Part shown: piece after piece, positions 11,601-21,480 of the stretch
Position numbering within the stretch: the first letter of the stretch is position 1
Layout: every line of letters begins with the position of its first letter
Made by a program: the position numbers and the translations under genes
Assembly: GCA_014529385.2 (NCBI GenBank)
Contig: CM043950.1
Span: 67,482,435 to 67,546,434, forward strand
Length of the DNA: 64,000 nt
From: Adiantum capillus-veneris
Taxonomy: Eukaryota; Streptophyta; Polypodiopsida; Polypodiales; Pteridaceae
Direction: 5' to 3'
Notes under the pieces: generated by a model
Databases searched by the model: none
The model's input: the letters and a program-made list of their open reading frames with translations, nothing else
What the model was told of the DNA's origin: nothing

Positions 11601-11852
11601 GCAACAGTCAGCATCTTCTTCTTCCAAGACACATATAGATGTGAAAATGATCTGTCTGCTCAGCCTTCCCATGAGGTGATACATGCCCTTTATCAGAGAA
11701 TCATGTTTTTGTCCTCGTATCACCTCCAGGCCTTTGAAGAATCCTTCTACACCAGGTTCTTCACCATCAATACAGAAATATTCGGCCCGACATTACTGGC
11801 TCAGCATGCGCGATATGAGTCTCTTCTGAAGATGCGTGAAAACCTACACTAA
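8626..11852 (+). pseudogene. Broken 3' accessory ORF of a gypsy element (globular domain, coiled coil, C-terminal domain)
   Basis: From ATG 8626 one frame runs to about 10200 with in-frame stops at 8782, 9217, about 9270, 9868, about 9907 and about 10156. A frameshift near 10205 moves it to a second frame. A 91-bp duplication at 10513-10694 moves it to a third, which stays open to 11852. The joined reading is about 1,075 codons. The N-terminal third holds RVTDLQGKPD, VITEKTVAAALDI, LYNQYFHMC and SAYIHDNLVKMG, a layout I associate with accessory ORFs of plant gypsy elements, though not verified. The middle is Glu/Lys/Gln-rich coiled coil, and the last 250 residues form an unrecognised globular domain (IIRHEWLQPSLPYPLLKYEA, SYHLQAFEESFYTRFF). 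It sits immediately before a polypurine tract and LTR, like the ORF at 47128-49221, but shares little sequence with it. Confidence 0.7.
10513..10694. repeat. 91-bp tandem duplication inside the accessory ORF
   Basis: GTTGGCCGAGGGATCTCTAG begins at 10513 and again at 10604; both copies run to GCCTTGAAAAAGA with only two or three changes. As 91 is not a multiple of three, it shifts the reading frame. Confidence 0.95.
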
Positions 11853-11871
11853 AGAAACAGCTCTACTGCCA

Positions 11872-12821
11872 TGTCGGGGACGACATGATTTAGGAGGGCG
11901 GCTGGACACACCCAACGGAGGATGATTGTCCGGCAGGATATTATTTCTTGTAACTATTCTTTAATTGAGAAAAATCGTCATTTCACCTTTGTAAATAGTG
12001 GGGCTTGCAGAAGCTTCCAGATTGTATCCCATTTTTGACATTAGACTGAGTGAATGGTTAGATTGGAACATTAGGGTTTGAGATTGTAAGGTATCTATAC
12101 CACTTTTGACCTTAATGAAAAAAACCCTTTGTCATTTTATAATTTTTTGGTCTGTGTGAGTGAGCGTACTCTGTGTACGAGAGAGAGTGAGAGTTTTATC
12201 TTGACGCTATGCACGCACCGGTGGTCGGAATCGAGTGCAGAGAAGTGCAACGTGTTGCCCCCAAAGAGAGCTACATGCCAATACCTACATTGCGTGTGTA
12301 CGATCTGGATTTGCGAGCTCGACCCACGAGCTATATCTGGTGATTCGATGAGCATACGTTGTCTGTTTTCGCATTTCAACATATCCACGTGTTTGCATTG
12401 AGTAGAGCTACACATTAGGCACTTTAGTTTTCGAAAATAACGACCTGCAAATTTTGACCAGAGATCCTACGTGATTTTGCACCGGGTGTTTAGGGTTGAG
12501 GTTTTGGTTCATGGACCTTAGGGAGAGCAACCTATTGGTGTTAATAGGGTTTCCTTCAAGTTCCGTAGCATTTCGAGAACGTCTGATGGGTATTTGGCTC
12601 TTGAAAGCGTTGTAGGAAATCTCCTCTTATGTAGTCCTGAAGGATGTAGCTTAGATATTGGGTAGAGACCTCTGTAGGAAGTAGTCGAGAGTCGGTCGAG
12701 TTTAGGTTGACACCCTATGCTTGCTTCCACGCGCCTGCGGGTCGAGCTTCATCCTTAGCTGACAAATCTTGTTAGGTGAGTTCTCGTTGTGCTGATGTCC
12801 GTCGCGGCGTATCTGCCAACA
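11872..12821 (+). mobile_element. Polypurine tract and probable 3' LTR of the accessory-ORF gypsy element
   Basis: After the ORF comes GTCGGGGACGACATGATTTA then AGGAGGGCGGC (about 11892-11902), the standard end of a plant gypsy internal region. The LTR would begin TGGACACACC at 11903 and end TCTGCCAACA at 12821 (TG...CA). No second copy lies in the window, so both edges and the length (about 920 bases) are estimates. An open frame at 12129-12401 inside it looks meaningless. Confidence 0.5.
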
Positions 12822-12844
12822 GGTGTGTATCAAGCTTATCTTTG

Positions 12845-13772
12845 AGCTGCAAGGTCAATGGCTTATTGTCAATGTTAGTAAAGATTTTTTGACAGCACCC
12901 AAGATGATAGTGACTCTTTTGCTAGCTTCATCGATAGTGGTGAGCTAGGTTCAAAAGAAAACTGGGAATTTCCACATGAACAAGGAAGCCATAGATGGAG
13001 GACTCTTGGTACAATCTTGGGGATCATGATTCTAAGTATTTTCTGGGAAGGAGCTAAAGTGATTATCCTATTCTTCACTTGGGATCTTGGAGGATATTGA
13101 CACAAAATTATGGAAGCCGTAGGCTTCCCCTTTACTCAAAGGAAAATTGAGTTGTTGATCGTTGATACTTTAGCCAGGGAGTCTTGTCAGGATGTATTGA
13201 TTTTCTTGAAAACAGGTGAATGTCCCAGAGATCTCATTAATGGCCAGAAACAATGGCTTGTCCGAAAGGCAACAAGATACCGCCTTATAAACAACACCTT
13301 GTACTGCAAGGGCAAAGACCAGATTCTCTGGTGAGTGCCAATCTCCAGTGAAATGACGGAGGTTTCCATGATGGTGTTTGCGGCGGCCACTTTGCTCTAG
13401 ATATTACTAGTAGGAAGATTCTACGGGCAGGATTCTCTCGGCCTAGTCTGAACAGGGATGTGCATCATTGGTGTAAAACATGCAGAGCTTGTCAAGTATC
13501 TAGTGATCAAACACTAACCTATGAGCCACAGACTCCTATCATCTCATATGGCCTATTTGAGAAGTGGGAAATAGATGCAATTGGTACTTTACCAAGGACC
13601 CAATAAGGTAAACTATACATTCTAGTTGGTGTAGACTACATGACCCAATGGGCGGAAGCAGAAGCCACCACACGCATTACAGTCCAAGAAGTGGCAAAGT
13701 TCATATTTCAGCACATTTGTTGCCACTTCGGCACACCTCTGGAGATAATATCTGATAGAGGGCCAGGTTTTT
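12845..13772 (+). pseudogene. Ty3/gypsy integrase remnant
   Basis: Scattered frames encode the end of RNase H-linker (DTLARESCQDVLIFLKTGE, WLVRKATRYRLINNTLYCKG), the zinc-binding module (GVCGGHFALDITSRKILRAG, later CKTCRACQ) and the core (KWEIDAIGTLPRTQ, VGVDYMTQWAEAEA, EIISDRGPGF). Several frameshifts and stops break it. It ends abruptly at about 13770 within the core, before the third catalytic residue, where the hairpin repeat begins. Sequence differs clearly from the integrases at 1-1191 and 45600-46590, so it is a third lineage or branch. Confidence 0.85.
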
Positions 13773-13799
13773 TTCTCCAACTCCAACGCAACGGATGTG

Positions 13800-14125
13800 G
13801 TCGTCAACATTGCTTTGTGGTACTTCTCAAGCTCTTTATAAGTCAGGTTTGGTTCATTAAATGGCTCACTTTCGCTAAGACATGGGTCAATACCAAGCGA
13901 GTCAGTGGCTTATGGAATTGGATACTGATACCACTTGCTTGATATTGACCCATGTCTTTGCAGCAGTCGTCAACGTTGCTATGTGTTACGTCTCAATTTT
14001 TTCTTTATAAGTCACGCTTGGTTCATTAGATGGCTCACTACCGCTAATACATGGGTCAATACCAAGCATATCAGTGGCTTATGGAATGCGATAGCTGCCC
14101 CAATTGCTTGGTATTGACTCATGGG
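13800..14125. repeat. 166-bp tandem repeat, each unit able to fold into a hairpin
   Basis: GTCGTCAAC starts units at 13800 and 13966. Each contains an inverted pair: ACATGGGTCAATACCAAGC on the left and GCTTG(A/G)TATTGAC(C/T)CATG on the right, about 40 bases apart, with a weaker inner AGTGG/CCACT pairing in the first unit. In unit one the 21-bp arms differ at one base. Units are about 75-80 % alike. No protein is supported. Confidence 0.85.
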
Positions 14126-15402
14126 TTTAATTGTGGCAGTGACAGCCCACTGAAATATCTTAAGTCCTATCTCTGCCATTGATTCATGTTAGGCACGCTA
14201 TCTGGCTTCTGCTCATTGAGGTTCAGAACAAAATATACGTAATAGATCCGTTGATCTCGCTTATGTTGCAGAACAACGGAGTTTCCTTTTTGGCTCTGAT
14301 AGGCTGGTTTAGCAGAGTCAATTTTGATCTAGCGTGTTTTCTGGTCACGGCATACAATCAATCATGAGTTTCTTCTTGCCTTGTAAAAACCATGTTGGAT
14401 TTAGGATCTTTCTCCTCATCTTTGATGGTTTTGGTGTAGTGATCATTGGAGTGTGTTGTTATTTGACATTGAAGATAAGATTGTCTACTACGCAAACTTC
14501 GAGCAAAGCAAGTTGTTTCACGGTTGTGTAAAAACATAAGGCACATCCCCGGAGAGGTCACCTAATAAAAATGTAACCTATCACGTGAGTTCAACAGAAG
14601 GGTATTTAAAGTTCTTGAAACTTACAAAAATATATATACAGAAGGAAATTATTTTTTCAAATTTGGAAAAAAATTATAGATTTTAAAAGAAAAGGGTACA
14701 TTATATTCTTAACAAAATTCACAGATAAGGGGTTTTACAAACATGTTTTGAACGCACGTGATATGGTAGTTTTACACATAGTGAACCCCCCAAGGGCACA
14801 TCTGGGTACACTTGAAAGTAGTATCTCTTTGCAATGTGTTACTGACTCAAGTGGTTACGTATGTAGTGCCGCAAAAAAACTTGTATGTTGTGTAGAGCAT
14901 GTTTTGTTAGAACATGATCTAGGGACTACCATCCGGCACGAATGGGTCACCGTGTCCACGCAGGTTGATGACTATAGTTGTGGCTAGCGGACTTGTTTGA
15001 ATGCCTTGTTGCTCCTCATTTAAATTTTGGATATACCAAATGTAAGTAATCGTGTTGTTTCATTGTTTGTTTGCTACAACGTTTGTATTAAAAGAAGCAA
15101 CATCTTTACTTACTTTCCTATTATCACGCTTCTACAAGAACTTCAATTACATAACTACACCCCAAAGATGTGCGACATTTTTCTGTAATGGCCATCCAGC
15201 ATAAACAGATGTACAAGAGAGGAAGGACTGAGAGCTGAGGAGTTTGAACACGCTCGCATTGACGAAATGACGCAACGCTACATGTTGGGAGAAGAGGGGG
15301 AGATTGACCACTTAAAATATTCAACACAAGCTTCCAAGCAATCACCATCAAACTGTCCACCCCTTCTTCCAATTTCCAAACACACACACTCACCTAGACT
15401 AT

Positions 15403-15403
<1 letters not shown>
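14126..15403. other. No recognisable gene
   Basis: AT-rich sequence with short open frames (14179-14367, 14748-14987, minus 15124-15393) that show no family resemblance. An A/T-rich stretch lies at 14620-14700. Confidence 0.5.

Positions 15404-15446
<43 letters not shown>
15404..15446. repeat. (AC)n microsatellite
   Basis: About 43 bases of pure CA dinucleotide. Confidence 0.95.
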
Positions 15447-15451
<5 letters not shown>

Positions 15452-15816
15452 CATAGAATTGACATAGACAAGCTTGTAAGAGAGTGTAAGAGATGTGTAA
15501 GAGATAGAGACTAGATTAGAGAGTACACATCAAATAACCATAGCATAAGAGAGTAGAGAAGAGAATCTGCAAGAGAAAGGCCTAAATCTAGCCCCAAACT
15601 CCACGGCACCTCTCTTGTGGAGTTGGTATTTAATATATTATTTTGAGTTTAAGGTGCCAAAAATTGAGGCCCCTCTTTACAACCACTTTCACTTTTGTAA
15701 ATGAGTGAAGCTCATTAGTTCTTGCATGACCCATAAGGGGAGTTCCCACTACAACTATTTACAGAGCCATAGTGGCTTATTGGAATGATGTTCTAAGATA
15801 CTGTGCAAATATAAAA

Positions 15817-16190
15817 TGGCCAAGAGTAATTGTCGTCGCCTCTTCATCCACTCCCCGCATTCCACTCTACAAAATCATCATCAACTCAATTAATAAAATA
15901 AATAGACGGCACATAATTAACCATTACGCCCAGCTATCCCAATTGCAGCTAACCACTACAACATGAGGGTGCCCAGTCTCGTAACATCCCTCCCACCAAG
16001 GATAGCAACTGTCCTCAGTATGTTACGAGATTGGGCACCCTCCTGCTGTAGTGGTTAGCTGCAATTGGGATAGCTGGGCGTAATGGTTAATTATGTGCTG
16101 TTTATTTATTTTACTAATTGAGTTGATGATGATTTTGTAGAGTGGAATGCGGGGAGTTGATGAAGAGGCGACGGCAATTACTCTTGGCCA
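15817..16190. repeat. Foldback element: 171-bp inverted arms, 32-base loop
   Basis: Left arm 15817-15987 begins TGGCCAAGAGTAATTG and ends TCTCGTAACAT. The right arm 16020-16190 is its reverse complement, of identical length with no gaps and roughly 11 mismatches (about 94 %). The loop is 15988-16019. RNA from either strand would form a hairpin of over 340 nucleotides. The arms include TGTAGTGGTTAGC, which resembles a tRNA A box, but no B box or cloverleaf was found. The right arm is followed by a TATATAG-containing, CCGGCC-rich stretch to about 16620 of unknown kind. Confidence 0.95.
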
Positions 16191-16629
16191 AGGGGTTGGC
16201 TATTCTTCAATAAGAATGTGTGTATGTATGTAATGGCTCATTGAGAAGGCCTCCTTATATAGATGTAAGGGAGCCTCTATTCGCCCATGTGTAGCTGCCC
16301 TTGTTTAGCCATATCTAAGTAGAACTCGTCCATGCATCCGTGTGTGACCGCCCTTGTGTAACCAAGTCCTAGTTTAACTCGGCCACCGGCCATTGAAATC
16401 CGAACACCAGCCGAAGACAGGCCACTAGCCACCGGTCATTGACTTACCAACCATCGGCTAGCCGTTTTTCGATTACTTTCCGACCACTATCCGTCGACCA
16501 AGGTATTCTGACGAGAAGTTTCGACGGATCTTTCCTAAAACTTTGTCTCGAGGACCCCAAAGGTGAGCCCTAAATTTTCTCCGTACCATCCACACGATCA
16601 CAAATAAAGTCCTCATCAACGTACAAGTT

Positions 16630-17475
16630 GGAATCCACCAAATATATGTGCACTCCTCATATGGGGGCCTTACAAACTATGCAACATACATTGTGGTAGG
16701 CAAACCTAACGAGTGGGCATTACAAGTATAGTAACAAGATATAGTTTATTTAACACAAAACAGAAAGTTCAATTCATAATTTGGCTTTCAGACATTTCAT
16801 ATTTCTTGGAAAAGATCATAAGATGTGCATGGAGTTGAAGCGGTCCTTTTCCCTCAAGGGCAACAATTATGAGACCAACTGCTTCTTCTCCCAAGTGTCC
16901 TTCGCCCTATCTATGAGGACACATCCATGCATCCAAAGTATGCTCCACAATCATCCTCAATCCCCTTAGATCTTGTGCTTAATGCAATGTCTACGCTACA
17001 AGTTCAATCACATTTAACCAATTAAACGTTGATAAACTCTTGATTGTAATCACATTCAACCAATCACACATTAGTACACCACTTGCATAATCAAGAGTGA
17101 AGGCAATCATGGATAGACCAATTCAAGAATGGGGCAAGCTAGAATCCACCAAATATACGTGCACTATTGGCTTCTCCTCATATGGGGGCCTTACAAACTA
17201 TGCAGCATACACTGTGGTAGGCAAACCTAACAGGTGAGCATTGCAAGTATACACATCCATGCATCCAAAGTATGCTCCACAATCATCCTCAATCCCCTTG
17301 GAGCTTGTGCTTAATGCGATGTCTATGCTACAAGTTCAGTCACATTTAACAAATTAAACGTTGATAAACTCTTGATTGTAATCACATTCAACCAATCACA
17401 CATTAGTACACCACTTGTATAATCAAGAGTGAAGGCAATCATGGATAGACCACTTCAAGAATGGGGCAAGCTATC
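16630..17475. repeat. Imperfect tandem duplication, second copy lacking about 180 bases
   Basis: Block A (GAATCCACCAAATATA, later ATGGGGGCCTTACAAACTATG) occurs at about 16630-16735 and 17141-17250. Block B (ACACATCCATGCATCCAAAG through GAATGGGGCAAGCTA) occurs at about 16919-17140 and 17251-17472. Copy one has an extra segment, 16737-16917, between A and B. Identity is high (over 90 % by eye) in B. Confidence 0.9.
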
Positions 17476-17734
17476 ATCAATGCAACAATGGTCGAAAAGC
17501 CTTGGAGTTGAAATGGATCCAAAACCATTTTCGACGGGAGATCTACCTCAACACTAACACGAGGTCTTCAATGAAGCCCCAACCATGGGATCCAAAGTGG
17601 AGAACTGCAAGCGAGAATCACGAGATGTGTGGCACCGTCCATCGACAAAAAGTATACAAAGACACAATTAGCAAACAAGGACAAGGGAAGGTGGGTGTCC
17701 AAGTTTAGTTATAAACATTATGCTTGCCACTCAT

Positions 17735-18012
17735 ATCACATGATAAGTGCGGACAAAGTGGTTATGCCATCAACCTTGCAAGCATGAGGTGCTGAGTTCA
17801 AATAGTGTGGCCGCAAGGTGGGTGCCCATTTTTGTTGGGCCATCCATCCGCCTCGAGTTTCCCGTGGGGCCAACAACCATTGATCCCACCGCCCAGGGGT
17901 CTTAAAGACTTAGTGATGAGGGGAGACCCACAACTTGGTATTTGTAGGAGACCAAAAAGCATCGCCAAAACCAGCTAACATGTACTCTTAACGACTCGTA
18001 AACCAAAAAAAA
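17735..18012 (+). mobile_element. Candidate tRNA-derived SINE
   Basis: AGTGGTTATGCCATCAACC resembles a tRNA A-box region, and GAGTTCAAAT, about 40 bases on, resembles a B box (GGTTCAAATCC) with the usual GCAAGCATGAGGTGCT in between. A GC-rich body of about 200 bases follows, ending in CCAAAAAAAAC at 18003-18012. Length (about 280 bases), internal promoter and A-tail are as in plant SINEs. No convincing target-site duplication was found, so the ends are approximate. Confidence 0.5.
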
Positions 18013-18114
18013 CATTGCCTAGATGCATGTGGCACAATTGGCGTTACAACCACTTAATAGGCTGAATCTGTAGCAATCAATGAGCCCATAGCTTTTTTTG
18101 CAATTAAACGGAAG

Positions 18115-20290
18115 TCCAATGATTCCAGACACGCTGGCCAAACAGATTGGACTCCCCGGTCTCAATTGGTGAAATCAAAAAAGTTATAGAGGGACTCAAA
18201 GTCAACAAAACCCCATGTCTAGACGGTCTCCCGGTCTGAGTTCTATATGACTTTCAAGGAATGGATCACCCAGTTCCTCCTTTTAGTTTGGGAAGAGATC
18301 TACAACAGCTCTAACGCAGTTTATTTCAAAGGAACAGACAGGATTCATCAAGGGAAGAAGGATCCTCGCGGCCATCATCTAAATATGGGAAGGGATAGAA
18401 AATGCCCAGGATACTGGAATTGATTTTGTCTTTACTAAAATTGATTTTGATAAAGCCTATGATAGGCTAGAATGGTCATTCATTTTGTTAAGTATGGCTC
18501 ATATGGGATTCGGCACGAGGATCCTTCTGTTTGTCAAGACACTATTTGGTAATGCCAGAGCTAGAGTGGCTCTAAACAATGCAATTACGGAAGCTTTCTG
18601 GCTGAATAGGTCGGTGAGGCAAGGGTACCCCTTGGCCCCCCTCTTGTTCGCTATAGCAGTCGATGGTTTGAATTGGCTTGTAAAAGGGTACTGGCTTGTA
18701 AAAGGGTACATGGAGCAGGGTCTCATAGAAGGAATCCGACAACCACCTAAAGGAATGCACTAAAGCATGCAGAAATTTTCTCTGGTCGGGAGACACTACC
18801 AAAAGAGGAGCTGCAAAAGTAAGATGGGATGTATGTTGCCTCCCAAAACATAAGGGGGGTCTAGGGCTGCGGTCCATAGAAGATTGGGCAGATAAGCTTG
18901 TAGTGAAGACCATTATCAGGGCCATCCTTCAGCCGGAGGAGGAGTGGGTCATTCTGCTGTTTAGGAAATGTAACTCCTTCGCATTAGAGGTAGACGAGAC
19001 TTGGCAACAACTGCCATGGGTCACAAATTTTTTTTGTCACATGAACATCACTCCCAAGGGATCTGATTTGATGAAATCACTGTGGGGTGCTTGGAATAAG
19101 TTCAGGTCGCAAATTTGTCCAAAATGGGACAACCCTCAGGGTCACAGAATCCATCACTATGACTTTATCTAGTTCCCCCTTAAACCTTGCCCCCCTATTC
19201 AATCCAGACAGTTCAGGATAGCAAAGAGGATTCACAGAAAAGGAGCCAGAATTTGGGGAGACATTTGGAACAAACAAGAACATATATGGCTCTCCTTCTC
19301 GGAGCTGATTGGGAAATTCTGACCAACCTTGGGAGATAGATTTATTACTTACGAGGATGCATTGCCTTCCAGTAGACCAGCTCTGGATGCTCTCGATCTC
19401 AGAACCCCCATGGCTAAGGCATTTGGATGGAGAGGAGGATTCTGTCTGTCATCGCCCCGTCTAAAGCCCTTCATGTCACTCTGAACAAAAAGTGGAGCCA
19501 GAATTGGGACAAAAAAAAGTAGTGCTCTAAATTCAAAGCTTTATGGTATGCAAACATCCCTCCTAAAAAGTCTTTGCTACTTTGGTTGATCCTACACAAG
19601 GCAATCTGGACAGGAGTAAAATGTAGAGATTGTGGTCAGGGTTCTGGACTTTGTTTCCGATGCGTAAATACAAAGGAAGACCTCCCTCATATCTTCCTTA
19701 TCCTCTATCATGATCTTGACCCCACTGGCAGAAGGTTTTAAAGTTTTGGCCCTCTGCCAAACAGTGGCTCTTGGGAGACTCACTTAAAATCATCTCTTCA
19801 TATTGGGCCAAAATCCGTTCCGAGGTCATTTGGATCATGTGGAAAGAGAGGTATGCAGCGGTGTTTGAGGAGTCTTACCAGACTAAAAGTCTGAGAATGC
19901 TTTTTATTGACTTCAATTTGCAGATATTCCAGCTAAATTTGGACCAGTCTAGGATCTACCATGCTCAAAGCAAAGTGTTCGCAGATTGCAAGGCCAACTA
20001 TGAAGCACCGTGGAACAGCTGGACGAAGGCAACTCACCAGGGGAGGACTCTCCAACAGAGGACTAAGGAAGTAGAAGGAAAGCTGGTTGTTGCGATCAAG
20101 CTCATGAGCTGATGCTCAAAATTGAGCACCGAATCCAAATACTGGGTTACTAGTGTTGTTGTTGTTTTTCTTTTTGGCCCCTCCTCTGTAACCTCTTGTA
20201 TATCCCCTCGCCCCTCCTGGGGTTCATGGATGTAGTTTTTTTTTTAAGTCTCTCTAATACAAGTCTGATCTTTTTGGTAAAAAATAAAAT
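18115..20290 (+). mobile_element. Non-LTR retrotransposon (LINE) remnant, 5' truncated
   Basis: Pieces in different frames follow LINE order. They are: ISIGEIKKVIEGLKVNKTP (pre-RT), FTKIDFDKAYDRLEWSF (RT motif A region), RSVRQGYPLAPLLFAIAVDG (the RQG-PLSP motif), then FLWSGDTTKRGAAKVRWDVC and KHKGGLGLRSIEDW (post-RT). Last come WYANIPPKKSLLLWLILHKA, CRDCGQGSGLC and LPHIFLI (RVT zinc-binding domain), and a tail read from 19771. The segment with the catalytic YADD is missing: sequence jumps from the RQG region at about 18760 straight to the post-RT part. The endonuclease is absent. The 3' UTR (GGGGTTCATGGATGTAG and a T run near 20230) ends in AT-rich repeats. A 16-18 bp direct duplication (GGCTTGTAAAAGGGTAC) lies at about 18674-18708. 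Non-functional. Confidence 0.85.
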
Positions 20291-21480
20291 AAAGAGGCAG
20301 ATCTTTCAACCAGGGAACCCATGTAGCTATTCTTTAATGACCCACAATGCAGCTTGATCTCACACTACATGTCAGGGATCAAGGACCAGGGGCTTCCATC
20401 ATGCAATTGCAATTGCAATTGCACAACACATAGAAGCCAATGTAAAGGGGGACTCCTACTTCCCTTCAAGCACACCACAAGACCAACCGTGGACAGCCCT
20501 TGTGCCAATGGATATGGACTTTCAAAACACCGAGATGTCTAGTAGGAAAAGCTAGCAGGTCGCAATGCTCTCAATCACCACAAATGCTTTTATCATAACA
20601 ATTATGACGCAATCATGTTAACAAGGTGAAGCCTCTACAATAGGCATTCTAAGACAAAATGCAAAGGAAGTCACATGGGGGCCCCCTCTAATAAAGGGAC
20701 CCATTCACTAACTAAACAAAGGCACACAAACGTTTGTACACCTTTCTCCAGGCATTTTGCATGCCAAGACACTGTGCAAGGAATTGAAATGCCTAAGTTC
20801 AAGTCTCTAAAGCCACCCACTTACAAAGCATTCTCGCAAACACATGAGCAGATGGTTGATGGAGGTAACTGGAGGTCTTCCACAGGTAAAGATGCTCAAT
20901 CTGAGTCCCTACACACAATCAATCCTTAGAAGTATTCCTGATATGGGAAAAAGCACATTGAGATGCACTATCACTTCACTAGAGACAAAGTAATGTTATG
21001 ACTCTCATAGTCCCTCGGGAATTTTACACATTGCAGCGAACATACTTGCCTATATGAAGGTTTTACACTAGCCACTTTTGAGGTCAAATGTCGGGTCCCA
21101 AAGTATCCTGTAAAATTTGTGTTTCCATCTTGCAAGATCCTTTGAATTCTTATAAGACAATCAGAGGCTCATTATTTATGCTTTGCAGGAATTGTACATA
21201 CATCTACACAGTGGACTAGTCCAAAAAACTCTTCATGGGGAATATATTGAAGCTCCTAGACATGCTTTCTTCACACAACAAACGTCTTCCCATAGCCTGC
21301 ATTGGCTGCACCTTATGCAAGAACTGCCTGTATCAAAGTAAAAGTGCACAAACCCAACATGTGCTATATAGCAGAGCCACAGCATACTAAAAAGTGATTG
21401 TTTTGCAGAAATCTGCACTGTCGGAAAACCTGCACAACAGGAACTAGACTCTTTGCTTCACCAAAACTCCAATTTGGTCT
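20291..21480. other. Intergenic, no recognisable gene
   Basis: Only short open frames without family likeness. A GCAATT hexamer run lies at 20402-20423. This is the 3' flank of the CCA-adding enzyme gene; no clear polyadenylation signal was identified. Confidence 0.5.

Noticed and set aside
12129-12415. Overlapping open frames on both strands
   Set aside because: They lie within the probable LTR and show no family resemblance.
14179-14531. Two overlapping hydrophobic open frames
   Set aside because: AT-rich chance frames without homology I can name.
16030-16100. tRNA gene in the foldback arm
   Set aside because: Only an A-box-like string; no B box, no cloverleaf pairing.
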